Source of the DNA: UBA10107 sp964572885
GTDB taxonomy: Archaea > Nanobdellota > Nanobdellia > Woesearchaeales > UBA10107
Reading direction: 5' to 3'
Assembly (NCBI GenBank): GCA_964572885.1
Contig: CAZNFC010000025.1
Span: forward strand, 1 to 11,999
Length of the DNA: 11,999 bases
The notes under the pieces are model-generated. The model saw only the letters and a program-made list of their open reading frames with translations, had not been told where the DNA came from and ran no database searches. A program made the position numbers and the translations under genes. This document shows positions 7,526 through 11,999 of this stretch, in pieces (within the stretch, counting starts at the first letter, position 1; each line of letters opens with the position of its first letter).

Positions 7526-7556
7526 AATAGTTACTATTATAAAGTTAACGTAAGAA

Positions 7557-7570
7557 GTCATATATAAAGC
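7557..7570 (-). promoter_or_regulatory. TATA box for tfb
   Basis: On the minus strand gctttatatatgac is centred near 7564, predicting a TSS near 7538 and a leader of about 30 nt that includes the Shine-Dalgarno. A second TATA-like site (7536-7545, actttataat) would start transcription inside or after the Shine-Dalgarno and is less likely. Confidence 0.5.
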
Positions 7571-7619
7571 TTATGGATTATTTATAATGATTTCGCAAAT
7601 ATGAATAAATTACAATATA

Positions 7620-7644
7620 GAAAATAATTAGATAGAATAAAATA
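7620..7644 (-). terminator. Possible T-rich terminator after tRNA-Ser
   Basis: Immediately 3' of the tRNA on the minus strand is a T-rich run (TATTTTATTC, later TTATTTT). Archaeal RNA polymerase terminates on T-tracts without needing a hairpin. The composition is suggestive only. Confidence 0.35.
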
Positions 7645-7728
7645 CGGTGTCGCCCGGATTTGAACCGGGAGATCCTTGCGGAAACCGGTTTTCAAGACCG
7701 GCGCAGTACCGGATTGTGCCACGACACC
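7645..7728 (-). tRNA. tRNA-Ser (anticodon UGA)
   Basis: 84-nt class II tRNA including the discriminator. The acceptor stem is GGTGTCG/CGACACC (7 bp). The D stem is GCA/TGC, the anticodon stem CCGGT/ACCGG with loop CTTGAAA (anticodon TGA), and the variable region is 15 nt containing a TCC-GCAA-GGA hairpin. The T arm is CCCGG-TTCAAAT-CCGGG. The discriminator is G (7645), as usual for serine, and no CCA is encoded. Decodes UCA and other UCN codons. A 13-nt copy of its 5' end lies 64 nt upstream in the probable primary transcript. Confidence 0.97.
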
Positions 7729-7729
7729 A
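7717..7729 (-). repeat. 13-nt repeat, copy within tRNA-Ser
   Basis: On the minus strand TGGTGTCGTGGCA covers the base before the tRNA, its whole 5' acceptor strand and the first D-stem bases. It is identical to 7781-7793. Confidence 0.85.
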
Positions 7730-7749
7730 ATGAACGTAAGTGAATTGCG

Positions 7750-7766
7750 AGTGGCGACCACGAGAC
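7750..7766 (+). repeat. Hairpin-forming element, copy 1
   Basis: agtggcgaccacgagac contains a GTGG-CGA-CCAC stem. It nearly repeats at 7915-7935 with only two insertions (TTA and G). The region continues into a second inverted repeat CGAGAC-TT-GTCTCG (7761-7774). It is GC-rich against an AT-rich background and lies in the pre-tRNA-Ser leader when read on the minus strand. Confidence 0.5.
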
Positions 7767-7780
7767 TTGTCTCGGGAGTA

Positions 7781-7793
7781 TGCCACGACACCA
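7781..7793 (-). repeat. 13-nt repeat, extra copy of the tRNA-Ser 5' end
   Basis: Identical to 7717-7729, but not followed by a tRNA body; what follows is a hairpin-rich stretch. The predicted TSS (about 7798) lies only a few nt upstream, so the primary transcript would begin almost with this decoy 5' end. Confidence 0.85.
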
Positions 7794-7817
7794 TAAGATG
7801 TTTCTTAAAGCCCTTTC

Positions 7818-7830
7818 TATTTAAATATTG
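7818..7830 (-). promoter_or_regulatory. TATA box for tRNA-Ser
   Basis: On the minus strand caatatttaaatag is centred near 7824, predicting initiation near 7798. That is about 70 nt before the mature tRNA 5' end, so the leader includes the extra 13-nt copy and the hairpins. Confidence 0.55.
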
Positions 7831-7876
7831 CTTTAGTCTTGTATTGTTATCACTGTACAGTTACTAAAAAATAGAA

Positions 7877-7892
7877 AGATTTATATATAAGT
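7877..7892 (+). promoter_or_regulatory. TATA box of the seven-gene lipoprotein cassette
   Basis: aagatttatatataag is the strongest TATA match in the intergenic region. It is centred near 7886 with a predicted TSS near 7912 and a leader of about 33 nt before ATG 7945. No comparably placed TATA box was noticed inside the cassette. Confidence 0.6.
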
Positions 7893-7914
7893 ATTACTAC
7901 TCAATAGTTAAGAA

Positions 7915-7935
7915 AGTGGCTTAGACCACGGAGAC
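7915..7935 (+). promoter_or_regulatory. 5'-UTR hairpin with Shine-Dalgarno, copy 2 of the hairpin element
   Basis: agtggc-tta-gaccacg-gagac forms GTGG-CTTAGA-CCAC (7916-7929) at the predicted 5' end of the operon mRNA, directly followed by GGAG (7930-7933), 11 nt before the ATG. It nearly repeats 7750-7766. It could protect the mRNA 5' end or control ribosome access; this is inference. Confidence 0.45.
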
Positions 7936-7944
7936 AAACGAAAA

Positions 7945-8352
7945 ATGAACAAACTAACAAAAACAATTGGAGCACTTGCATTACTTGGAAGCACTATTGC
8001 AGGCTGCGGAAACTATGTACAGGAAGAGGTATCAAAAGCAAGACAAGTTTATACTCCGGGTCAATCAAAAGTATTGACTGTTAAGGCTGCTTCAGATATC
8101 CATAGTTTAGGACCTGAAAGAAAATTTTACGATTTTAATGGCGATGGAAAGACAGTTGAACAATATGTAGAGGATTATGCAAATTGTGGATATCGCGCAG
8201 ATATTACGAGAGTTCTTTTGAGACCAGGTTTTAAATCAACTTTTAATCAAGATGATCCTGATACTCATAAAATCACAAGAACAATGACTCCTACTGAAAT
8301 GGCAAAATTAGATAGGGAATATCAAAGATTGCTTGAGTCAACAAGATTTTAA
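7945..8352 (+). CDS. Cassette gene 1: predicted lipoprotein
   Basis: 135-residue protein with no family I recognise. The lipoprotein signal is MNKLTKTIGALALL followed by lipobox IAGC with Cys21, so the mature chain should be lipid-anchored on the cell surface. The mature part is hydrophilic. It contains FYDFNGDGKTVEQY (61-74), whose DFNGDG resembles the start of an EF-hand/dockerin calcium loop although later positions do not fit well, and a single further Cys81. The C-terminal half is charged and probably helical (TPTEMAKLDREYQRLLE). It is first in the cassette and preceded by the operon promoter, hairpin and GGAG site. Its first 18 coding nt are identical to those of gene 2. Confidence 0.8.
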   Translation: MNKLTKTIGALALLGSTIAGCGNYVQEEVSKARQVYTPGQSKVLTVKAASDIHSLGPERKFYDFNGDGKTVEQYVEDYANCGYRADITRVLLRPGFKSTFNQDDPDTHKITRTMTPTEMAKLDREYQRLLESTRF

Positions 8353-8364
8353 CTTCATTATCAT

Positions 8365-8371
8365 GGGTGGT
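8365..8371 (+). promoter_or_regulatory. Shine-Dalgarno-like site of cassette gene 2
   Basis: GGGTGGT lies 8 nt before ATG 8380 and partly matches the GGTGAT portion of the archaeal Shine-Dalgarno. It supports translation from an internal position in an operon. Confidence 0.5.
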
Positions 8372-8379
8372 TAAGAAAA

Positions 8380-8745
8380 ATGAACAAACTAACAAAAGCG
8401 TTAACAGGACTTGCAATGTTAGCAACTACTGGCTGTGCAACAGTTCAACCAGGTTTACAGTCAGTTGTGCAAACTGAACCTCAAAAATCAGCCTTAAGCG
8501 CGGTAGAACCTGACAGAACAGTTCAGGAAATAAAAGAAAAGTATGCTTGTGATTGTGTAGGCATTGGAAAGAAAGGCGCAAGGAGAGGCAATGATCCACA
8601 GGCAGATGCAAGATTTGATTACATGGTAAATTGTCTGGACAACATAAAAGTTTGTCCGGATGAAAATCTTGCTTATCAGTATGTAAACGGAAATGACAAT
8701 GCGTCTTATGTCATAGCATTCCCAAAAACAAGAGTACAAAAATAA
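8380..8745 (+). CDS. Cassette gene 2: predicted cysteine-containing lipoprotein
   Basis: 121-residue predicted lipoprotein. The signal peptide MNKLTKALTGLAMLATTGC closely resembles that of gene 1. The acceptor is Cys19, although threonine at -3 makes this lipobox weaker than the others. The mature region begins with a linker (19-45) rich in Q, T, V and P and has two cysteine pairs, ACDC and NCLDNIKVC, that could form disulfides or bind metal. No known domain recognised. It starts 27 nt after gene 1 with its own Shine-Dalgarno-like site, so the two were probably produced by duplication of the signal region or share an origin; the mature parts are not clearly similar. Confidence 0.75.
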   Translation: MNKLTKALTGLAMLATTGCATVQPGLQSVVQTEPQKSALSAVEPDRTVQEIKEKYACDCVGIGKKGARRGNDPQADARFDYMVNCLDNIKVCPDENLAYQYVNGNDNASYVIAFPKTRVQK

Positions 8746-8753
8746 TAATCATT

Positions 8754-8760
8754 GGTGATC
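8754..8760 (+). promoter_or_regulatory. Shine-Dalgarno site of cassette gene 3
   Basis: GGTGATC, the exact complement of GATCACC expected near the archaeal 16S rRNA 3' end, 7 nt before ATG 8768. Confidence 0.65.
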
Positions 8761-8767
8761 AATAAAA

Positions 8768-9232
8768 ATGAGTCCAACAGCAACACAAACAAGAGTTGAA
8801 CATGTTCTTAGTAATGTAAGCTCTCCAGCAAAGCCAAGAGTGACACATCCGACAAGTCCTTTCAAGGAGATAATGAAGGATTTCTATTTGGCTACAAATT
8901 CAAGAGGAAGAGCTTTTGCAGTCGCTGTGACAAGATCTCCCAAAGATGAAAAAGAGATAGCAAAAGTAGAACTTATCTATAGGAATCCGGAGAAGCATGA
9001 AGTTGTTTCGACGCTTTACTCAGGATTGACTGCAGACAAGAAATATTTCATGTTCAATGAAGTGTTCAGAGATTTCCATGAAAAGATACCGTTTGTAGGA
9101 GAAAGGCATAAGTTAGAATCTTTAGTGGACAATGAAATAAAGTCAAACTGGCAATTGCTAAGATACCTGCCGTTTGATGTGCAGAGATTCATACAGCCGT
9201 ACGGATATCTGGACAGGCCTGAATCAAGATGA
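8768..9232 (+). CDS. Cassette gene 3: soluble protein of unknown function
   Basis: 154-residue protein, no family recognised. There is no signal peptide or membrane segment, so it is probably cytoplasmic. The first 30 residues are low-complexity (S, T, P, V) and likely disordered. A core from about 31 to 105 alternates strands and helices (SRGRAFAVAVTRS, AKVELIYRN, VVSTLYSGL, YFMFNEVFRDFHEKI). A helical C-terminus follows, with aromatic and proline residues (YLPFDVQRFIQPYGYLDRPE). Preceded by a perfect GGTGATC site. Its stop overlaps gene 4 as ATGA, so the two products are probably made in similar amounts and may interact. Confidence 0.75.
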   Translation: MSPTATQTRVEHVLSNVSSPAKPRVTHPTSPFKEIMKDFYLATNSRGRAFAVAVTRSPKDEKEIAKVELIYRNPEKHEVVSTLYSGLTADKKYFMFNEVFRDFHEKIPFVGERHKLESLVDNEIKSNWQLLRYLPFDVQRFIQPYGYLDRPESR

Positions 9233-9618
9233 CAATACAGGAAGGCATTGAAAAAGCTTATGAAGTGTTCAATTATCTAAGAGCGAATAAATTCAGAGCC
9301 AAAGAGATGAGGCCTATAAGAGACAATGATTCGGGGACATTGAATGCATTCATATATGTAGAGGGAAAGAACCCGGAAGATCCTTATAAGATAGTCGAAT
9401 CAGAAGGGCTTGAATCTTTGATGCTTTCAGACCCAGTGATGAATTGGAAAGGAGAGTGCATAATGGAAGGAATAGAGCCTCTTTCAAGAGCAAAGATAAT
9501 TATTATATATGGGGAGGAGCCTCATTTACCAAGAAGAGTTTTTACCTCCAGAGATGTATCGAATCTCATTCGCAATCCGGGTGCAGATGAAATGATTAAA
9601 ACAGGAGTTAAGAATTAA
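9229..9618 (+). CDS. Cassette gene 4: soluble protein of unknown function
   Basis: 129-residue protein, no family recognised. Starts inside the stop of gene 3 (ATGA), so translation is probably coupled. The N-terminus is an amphipathic helix (TIQEGIEKAYEVFNYLRANK). An alpha/beta core follows, with strands NAFIYVEG and AKIIIIYGE, and a C-terminal region with FTSRDVSNLIRNPGADEM. One cysteine. No signal peptide. The compact size and the N-terminal helix would suit an adaptor or small ligand-binding fold, but no catalytic motif is visible. Confidence 0.75.
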   Translation: MTIQEGIEKAYEVFNYLRANKFRAKEMRPIRDNDSGTLNAFIYVEGKNPEDPYKIVESEGLESLMLSDPVMNWKGECIMEGIEPLSRAKIIIIYGEEPHLPRRVFTSRDVSNLIRNPGADEMIKTGVKN

Positions 9619-9622
9619 ACAA

Positions 9623-9628
9623 AGGTGA
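9623..9628 (+). promoter_or_regulatory. Shine-Dalgarno site of cassette gene 5
   Basis: AGGTGA, 8 nt before ATG 9637. Confidence 0.6.
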
Positions 9629-9636
9629 AATAAAAA

Positions 9637-9939
9637 ATGAATACAAATATAGCAGAAACAGCAAAATCAGGAGTGATCTTATCAGGACTGGCAGGCCTTA
9701 CAGCAGGTTATGCAGACTTGAGATATAATATTAATTTAGGGAGATTATCGAATTCTAAAAGGATATACACTCTTCCTTCAACAATTATTTTAGGAGGATT
9801 TGCAGCAGGATCTTTAACACAGAGTTTAGAGTCATTTTTTGCATTTGGCGGCGGTTACCTATTAGGCGGAATAGCAGGCAAAGTTGTCAAATCATTATCA
9901 GGATCGATGCTTGATTACACAAGAGGAAAATCAAGATGA
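9637..9939 (+). CDS. Cassette gene 5: small glycine-rich membrane protein
   Basis: 100-residue integral membrane protein, family unknown. Likely membrane segments are about 12-28 (GVILSGLAGLTAGYA), 46-62 (LPSTIILGGFAAGSLTQ) and 66-84 (FFAFGGGYLLGGIAGKV). The small-residue-rich helices (Gly, Ala, Ser) typically pack closely, as in pores or oligomeric membrane scaffolds. The loop between segments 1 and 2 and the C-terminus are basic (NSKR; YTRGKSR) and are probably cytoplasmic, which needs an even number of crossings, so one segment may only dip into the membrane. Overlaps gene 6 as ATGA, linking it to a surface lipoprotein. Confidence 0.75.
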   Translation: MNTNIAETAKSGVILSGLAGLTAGYADLRYNINLGRLSNSKRIYTLPSTIILGGFAAGSLTQSLESFFAFGGGYLLGGIAGKVVKSLSGSMLDYTRGKSR

Positions 9940-10253
9940 ACAAAATATTGTCAAAATTAGGGATTGGAGCATTAGTCTTAGGCAGCATTGCAGGATGCGA
10001 TAACAAATTTACAGCTGACGGAATGTTCAGAGGACATTATGCAGAAGCAAGTTCATTATCAGGAAGAGTATTGATTATTTATCCTGGAACTAAACCAAAT
10101 ATTGACGGAGTTTATCTTTCAGCAGTTGACAAAGGATCAGGCAGATTTGATGTAATTTCATTGGAAGGTGTGCCTAAAGGAGATGATTTGGAGAAACTTG
10201 CAGATTTGAAGACTTTAGAAAAAGCATATGGGGAAATAATGAGCAGAAAATGA
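9936..10253 (+). CDS. Cassette gene 6: predicted lipoprotein
   Basis: 105-residue predicted lipoprotein. Signal MNKILSKLGIGALVLGS with lipobox IAGC, acceptor Cys21; the LGS-IAGC-DN core is like LGSTIAGCGN of gene 1. The mature domain of about 80 residues looks alpha/beta (SGRVLIIYPGTKPNI, VYLSAVDKGSGRFDVISLEG) and ends in a charged helix (DDLEKLADLKTLEKAYGEIM). No further cysteines. The start overlaps the stop of the membrane-protein gene, and its own stop overlaps the ribbon-helix-helix start, both as ATGA, so all three should be translated together. Confidence 0.78.
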   Translation: MNKILSKLGIGALVLGSIAGCDNKFTADGMFRGHYAEASSLSGRVLIIYPGTKPNIDGVYLSAVDKGSGRFDVISLEGVPKGDDLEKLADLKTLEKAYGEIMSRK

Positions 10254-10378
10254 AACAAAGAATATCAGTATCAATAAGCGAACCGATCTTGCTCAAGCTA
10301 AAGGAAAGAATGAGATTGGACAGGAATTCAAATCAGAGTTTAATAGTAGAAAAAGCAGTAGAGAAATTCTTAAATTAA
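10250..10378 (+). CDS. Cassette gene 7: 42-residue ribbon-helix-helix protein
   Basis: Very short MetJ/Arc/CopG-type DNA-binding protein. It has the expected layout: a beta strand with alternating residues (RISVSIS, 4-10), helix A (EPILLKLKERMRL) and helix B (NQSLIVEKAVEKFLN), with the turn at LDRNSNQ. Such proteins dimerise through the strand, which inserts into the DNA major groove, and often repress their own operons. Translation starts within the stop of gene 6 (ATGA, 10250-10253). The 3' end overlaps the convergent permease gene by 4 bp, so it ends the cassette. It may autoregulate the promoter at 7877-7892, or be the antitoxin-like part of a pair, but no toxin partner is obvious. Confidence 0.85.
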   Translation: MKQRISVSISEPILLKLKERMRLDRNSNQSLIVEKAVEKFLN

Positions 10379-11418
10379 TATCCTTCCTTGTAATATACTT
10401 CTATAAAGCTTATCAATAAGGATATTATCAAAGGACCTACAATGATTCCTATAGGGCCGACTAAAAATATTCCTCCGAATATCCCGACTAAGACTATCGC
10501 AGGATGAAGGTGAGCCCTGTTTCCTATTATCATAGGTTTAAGTATATTATCTACGCTTGCAGTCATGATTGTTCCTCCTAAAATCAAAATTAATCCCTTT
10601 GTTGTTGATCCTTCAATTAATAAAGTAAATGCTGTTGGTAGCCATATAATTGGAGTCCCTATCACAGGAAGGAATGCAAAGAATGCCATAACGATTCCTG
10701 CAATCAATGGAGTGGATAATCCTAAAGCAAAGAAAAGCAATCCTCCGACTGTTCCCTGTATTAATGAAGTTATGAGCTTTCCATATAAAGTTGCGAAAGT
10801 GAAGTTGTCAAATTGTTTTATTATGTCGTCAACATGATGGCTCTTAAGTGGTATTGCTTTCTTAATCTTTGATATGAAATCAGTGCCATCTTTGAGCAGG
10901 TAATATATCGCAAAAAACATGACTACCATGTCGATTATGAATAAAGGAAGATTGCTTATGAAAGCGAAAGTTTCAGTGGTTATATATGATGACAGCTTGC
11001 TTATCGTATCCTCCAGATAAAATTTGACTTGAGGATCCCTCATGAAATTTATTATTTTATTGTTAAAGTTGCAGAATAAAGAAGGATTAGCTACACAGTC
11101 TGTTTCAACAAGGGAGTTGCTTGACAGCTTTTGTTTTGCAGTTATGAATAAAGTATATCCTTCTTTAGTCAAAACATTAACCATGGAGTATGAAGCTATG
11201 CTTATTATGACTGCAAGAGCTATGATGATTATCAAAGCAGAAATCATCTTGTTTTTTGTTTTTGACAGAAGATATTTATATACCGGGTAGAATATGTATG
11301 CAAGAATTCCTGCGCTCACTAAAGCTATGAATAAAGGCTTTACTATTAAAAATGTCAACACTGCCAGTACAAACAAAGCCGCCAAAAAGAAATTTTTTGA
11401 ATAATTGTTATCCGACAT
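10375..11418 (-). CDS. AI-2E family transporter (permease)
   Basis: 347-residue polytopic membrane protein of the AI-2E/PerM family, whose members export or exchange small solutes; the substrate of archaeal members is unknown. Hydrophobic segments near 10-40, 58-82, 152-175, 217-262, 272-288 and 306-340 match the family layout of membrane helices around an extracytoplasmic loop (about 85-150). The diagnostic C-terminal part is present: GxxFFALGLSTPLIAGI, the FFAFLPVIGTPIIWLP segment (246-261), and DNILKP (290-295) followed by HLHPAIVLVGIFGG. A start at ATG 11418 is supported by a TATA box 27 nt upstream (leaderless). Length is normal. It converges on, and overlaps by 4 bp, the end of the lipoprotein cassette and is probably unrelated to it. 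Confidence 0.93.
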   Translation of the reverse strand: MSDNNYSKNFFLAALFVLAVLTFLIVKPLFIALVSAGILAYIFYPVYKYLLSKTKNKMISALIIIIALAVIISIASYSMVNVLTKEGYTLFITAKQKLSSNSLVETDCVANPSLFCNFNNKIINFMRDPQVKFYLEDTISKLSSYITTETFAFISNLPLFIIDMVVMFFAIYYLLKDGTDFISKIKKAIPLKSHHVDDIIKQFDNFTFATLYGKLITSLIQGTVGGLLFFALGLSTPLIAGIVMAFFAFLPVIGTPIIWLPTAFTLLIEGSTTKGLILILGGTIMTASVDNILKPMIIGNRAHLHPAIVLVGIFGGIFLVGPIGIIVGPLIISLLISFIEVYYKEGY

Positions 11419-11438
11419 AAGTGTTTTTATTCACTTTT

Positions 11439-11450
11439 TCTTTATAAACT
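11439..11450 (-). promoter_or_regulatory. TATA box for the AI-2E family gene
   Basis: On the minus strand agtttataaaga is centred about 27 nt before ATG 11418, in the 48-bp gap after the PH-domain gene. Confidence 0.55.
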
Positions 11451-11466
11451 TATTGGTAGAAAGGCT

Positions 11467-11919
11467 TCAAAGTTGGTTGTACTGGGTCCTGGAGTATTGC
11501 ACCATCTGCTTCAAATAAATTATTGTTTGCGCAAAATTAGGTATAGCTGTCACCTTTGTTTTTCCGATAATTAGTGTTCCTGTATCGAAAAACCTGTCAA
11601 TGAAATTTCTTTTTTCTTTCATCTCCTGTATTGAGCTGAACATCATGTATTTCTCATCAATTTGAAGCCTGTCCTTGTATATTGAATAAGTCGTTTTTGA
11701 TGTCTGCAGATAAGATAGCAAAGCCTGTATGAATACTAATAATGCTATTACAGATATTATGAGTATGTTGATTGTTCCTGGTATTTCAATATTTAATAGA
11801 GAGACGTTTATGAAAATCCCAAGATAAAATAACGCAGCAAGAACTGTTGTGACAATTATCTGTGAAACTATGACTTTTGTGACATTTGGTTTTATTACGT
11901 AATCCGGTAGTTCTGTCAT
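11467..11919 (-). CDS. Two-TM protein with bacterial PH-like (bPH_2/DUF304-type) domain
   Basis: 150-residue membrane protein. The ATG at 11919 is used. An upstream in-frame start at 11949 lies inside tRNA-Val and would translate tRNA sequence, so it is rejected. After a short cytoplasmic N-terminus there are two membrane helices (about 15-38 and 49-70). Then comes a domain matching the bPH_2 pattern of YdbS/YdbT-like proteins: TSKTTYSIYKDRLQID (strands), a basic link, FIDRFFDTGTLIIG (107-119, the characteristic xxDRxxxTGTL segment), then IPNFAQTIIYLKQMVQ. These domains sit under the membrane and their role is poorly known. The start is 7 nt from the tRNA-Val 3' end and no TATA box is seen in the tRNA, so cotranscription with the tRNA is likely. 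Confidence 0.85.
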   Translation of the reverse strand: MTELPDYVIKPNVTKVIVSQIIVTTVLAALFYLGIFINVSLLNIEIPGTINILIISVIALLVFIQALLSYLQTSKTTYSIYKDRLQIDEKYMMFSSIQEMKEKRNFIDRFFDTGTLIIGKTKVTAIPNFAQTIIYLKQMVQYSRTQYNQL

Positions 11920-11926
11920 TGTGAAA

Positions 11927-11999
11927 TGGACCCGGGGTGATTCGAACACCCGACCTCAACCACGTCAAGGTTGCGTTATAGCCACTAAACTACGAGTCC
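11927..11999 (-). tRNA. tRNA-Val (anticodon GAC)
   Basis: 73-nt tRNA ending exactly at the window edge. Acceptor GGACTCG/CGGGTCC (one T-G pair), D stem GTT/AAC, anticodon stem CAACC/GGTTG with loop TTGACGT (anticodon GAC), T arm GGGTG-TTCGAAT-CACCC, discriminator A (11927). No encoded CCA. Decodes GUC and GUU. Its promoter is outside the window. Confidence 0.95.

Noticed and set aside
7510..7527. TTG start adding six residues to TFB
   Set aside because: The GGGGGAG Shine-Dalgarno overlaps this extension and is ideally placed for the ATG at 7509.
7717..7793. 13-nt tRNA repeat as an integrase attachment site
   Set aside because: Archaeal att sites normally copy the tRNA 3' part; this copies the 5' part, both copies are on the same side, no partner repeat was found near 10378 and no integrase gene is present.
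7582..7867. Open frames on both strands across the tRNA-Ser region (70 and 63 codons)
   Set aside because: They run through a complete tRNA gene and promoter sequence and have no ribosome-binding context or protein-like pattern.
7945..10378. Cassette as a toxin-antitoxin system because it ends with an RHH protein
   Set aside because: No RelE, MazF, VapC or other toxin-like fold is recognisable in the neighbours, and the lipoproteins and membrane protein do not fit a classical pair.
11920..11968. Longer reading frames starting inside tRNA-Val
   Set aside because: They translate tRNA sequence; the ATG at 11919 is the first start outside it.
1..11999. CRISPR array, insertion sequence or replication origin
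   Set aside because: No regularly spaced repeats, transposase-like ORF with terminal inverted repeats, or origin-binding repeats next to a cdc6 gene were seen.

Overview
The window comes from an AT-rich archaeal genome, most likely a DPANN-type lineage such as Woesearchaeota or Pacearchaeota; that lineage guess is inference from gene content and style. The archaeal assignment rests on a textbook transcription factor B, an archaeal/eukaryotic-type isoleucyl-tRNA synthetase, an Mtq2/HemK2-type methyltransferase, and tRNA genes without encoded CCA. It also rests on TATA boxes that lie about 25-27 nt upstream of many start codons, implying leaderless mRNAs. Genes are tightly packed. Convergent neighbours overlap at their 3' ends, and several genes within operons overlap as ATGA.

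Left part (1-6537): the 3' portion of ileS; a small convergent lipoprotein; a divergent winged-helix gene translationally coupled to a protein that joins a HemK2/Mtq2-like methyltransferase to an atypical RIO/Bud32-like kinase domain; a secreted cysteine-rich protein; a divergent prephenate-dehydratase-like protein whose catalytic motif reads SLF instead of TRF; and a 62-aa protein of unknown function.

Middle (6580-7800): tfb, which unlike its neighbours has a strong Shine-Dalgarno, followed by tRNA-Ser(UGA) on the same strand. The tRNA is preceded by a GC-rich, hairpin-forming leader that begins with a 13-nt copy of the tRNA's own 5' end.

Right-middle (7877-10378): a plus-strand seven-gene cassette that looks like one operon. 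It encodes three small lipoproteins, two soluble proteins with no recognised family, a glycine-rich membrane protein and a 42-residue ribbon-helix-helix protein. A single strong TATA box precedes it and Shine-Dalgarno sites or ATGA overlaps link the genes. I recognise no known system in it, so it is the best candidate here for something undescribed: a small envelope-associated module carrying its own possible regulator.

Right end (10375-11999): an AI-2E-family permease, a two-TM protein with a bacterial-PH-like domain, and tRNA-Val(GAC), all on the minus strand. The PH-domain gene starts 7 nt after the tRNA 3' end and shows no promoter of its own, so it is probably cotranscribed with the tRNA.
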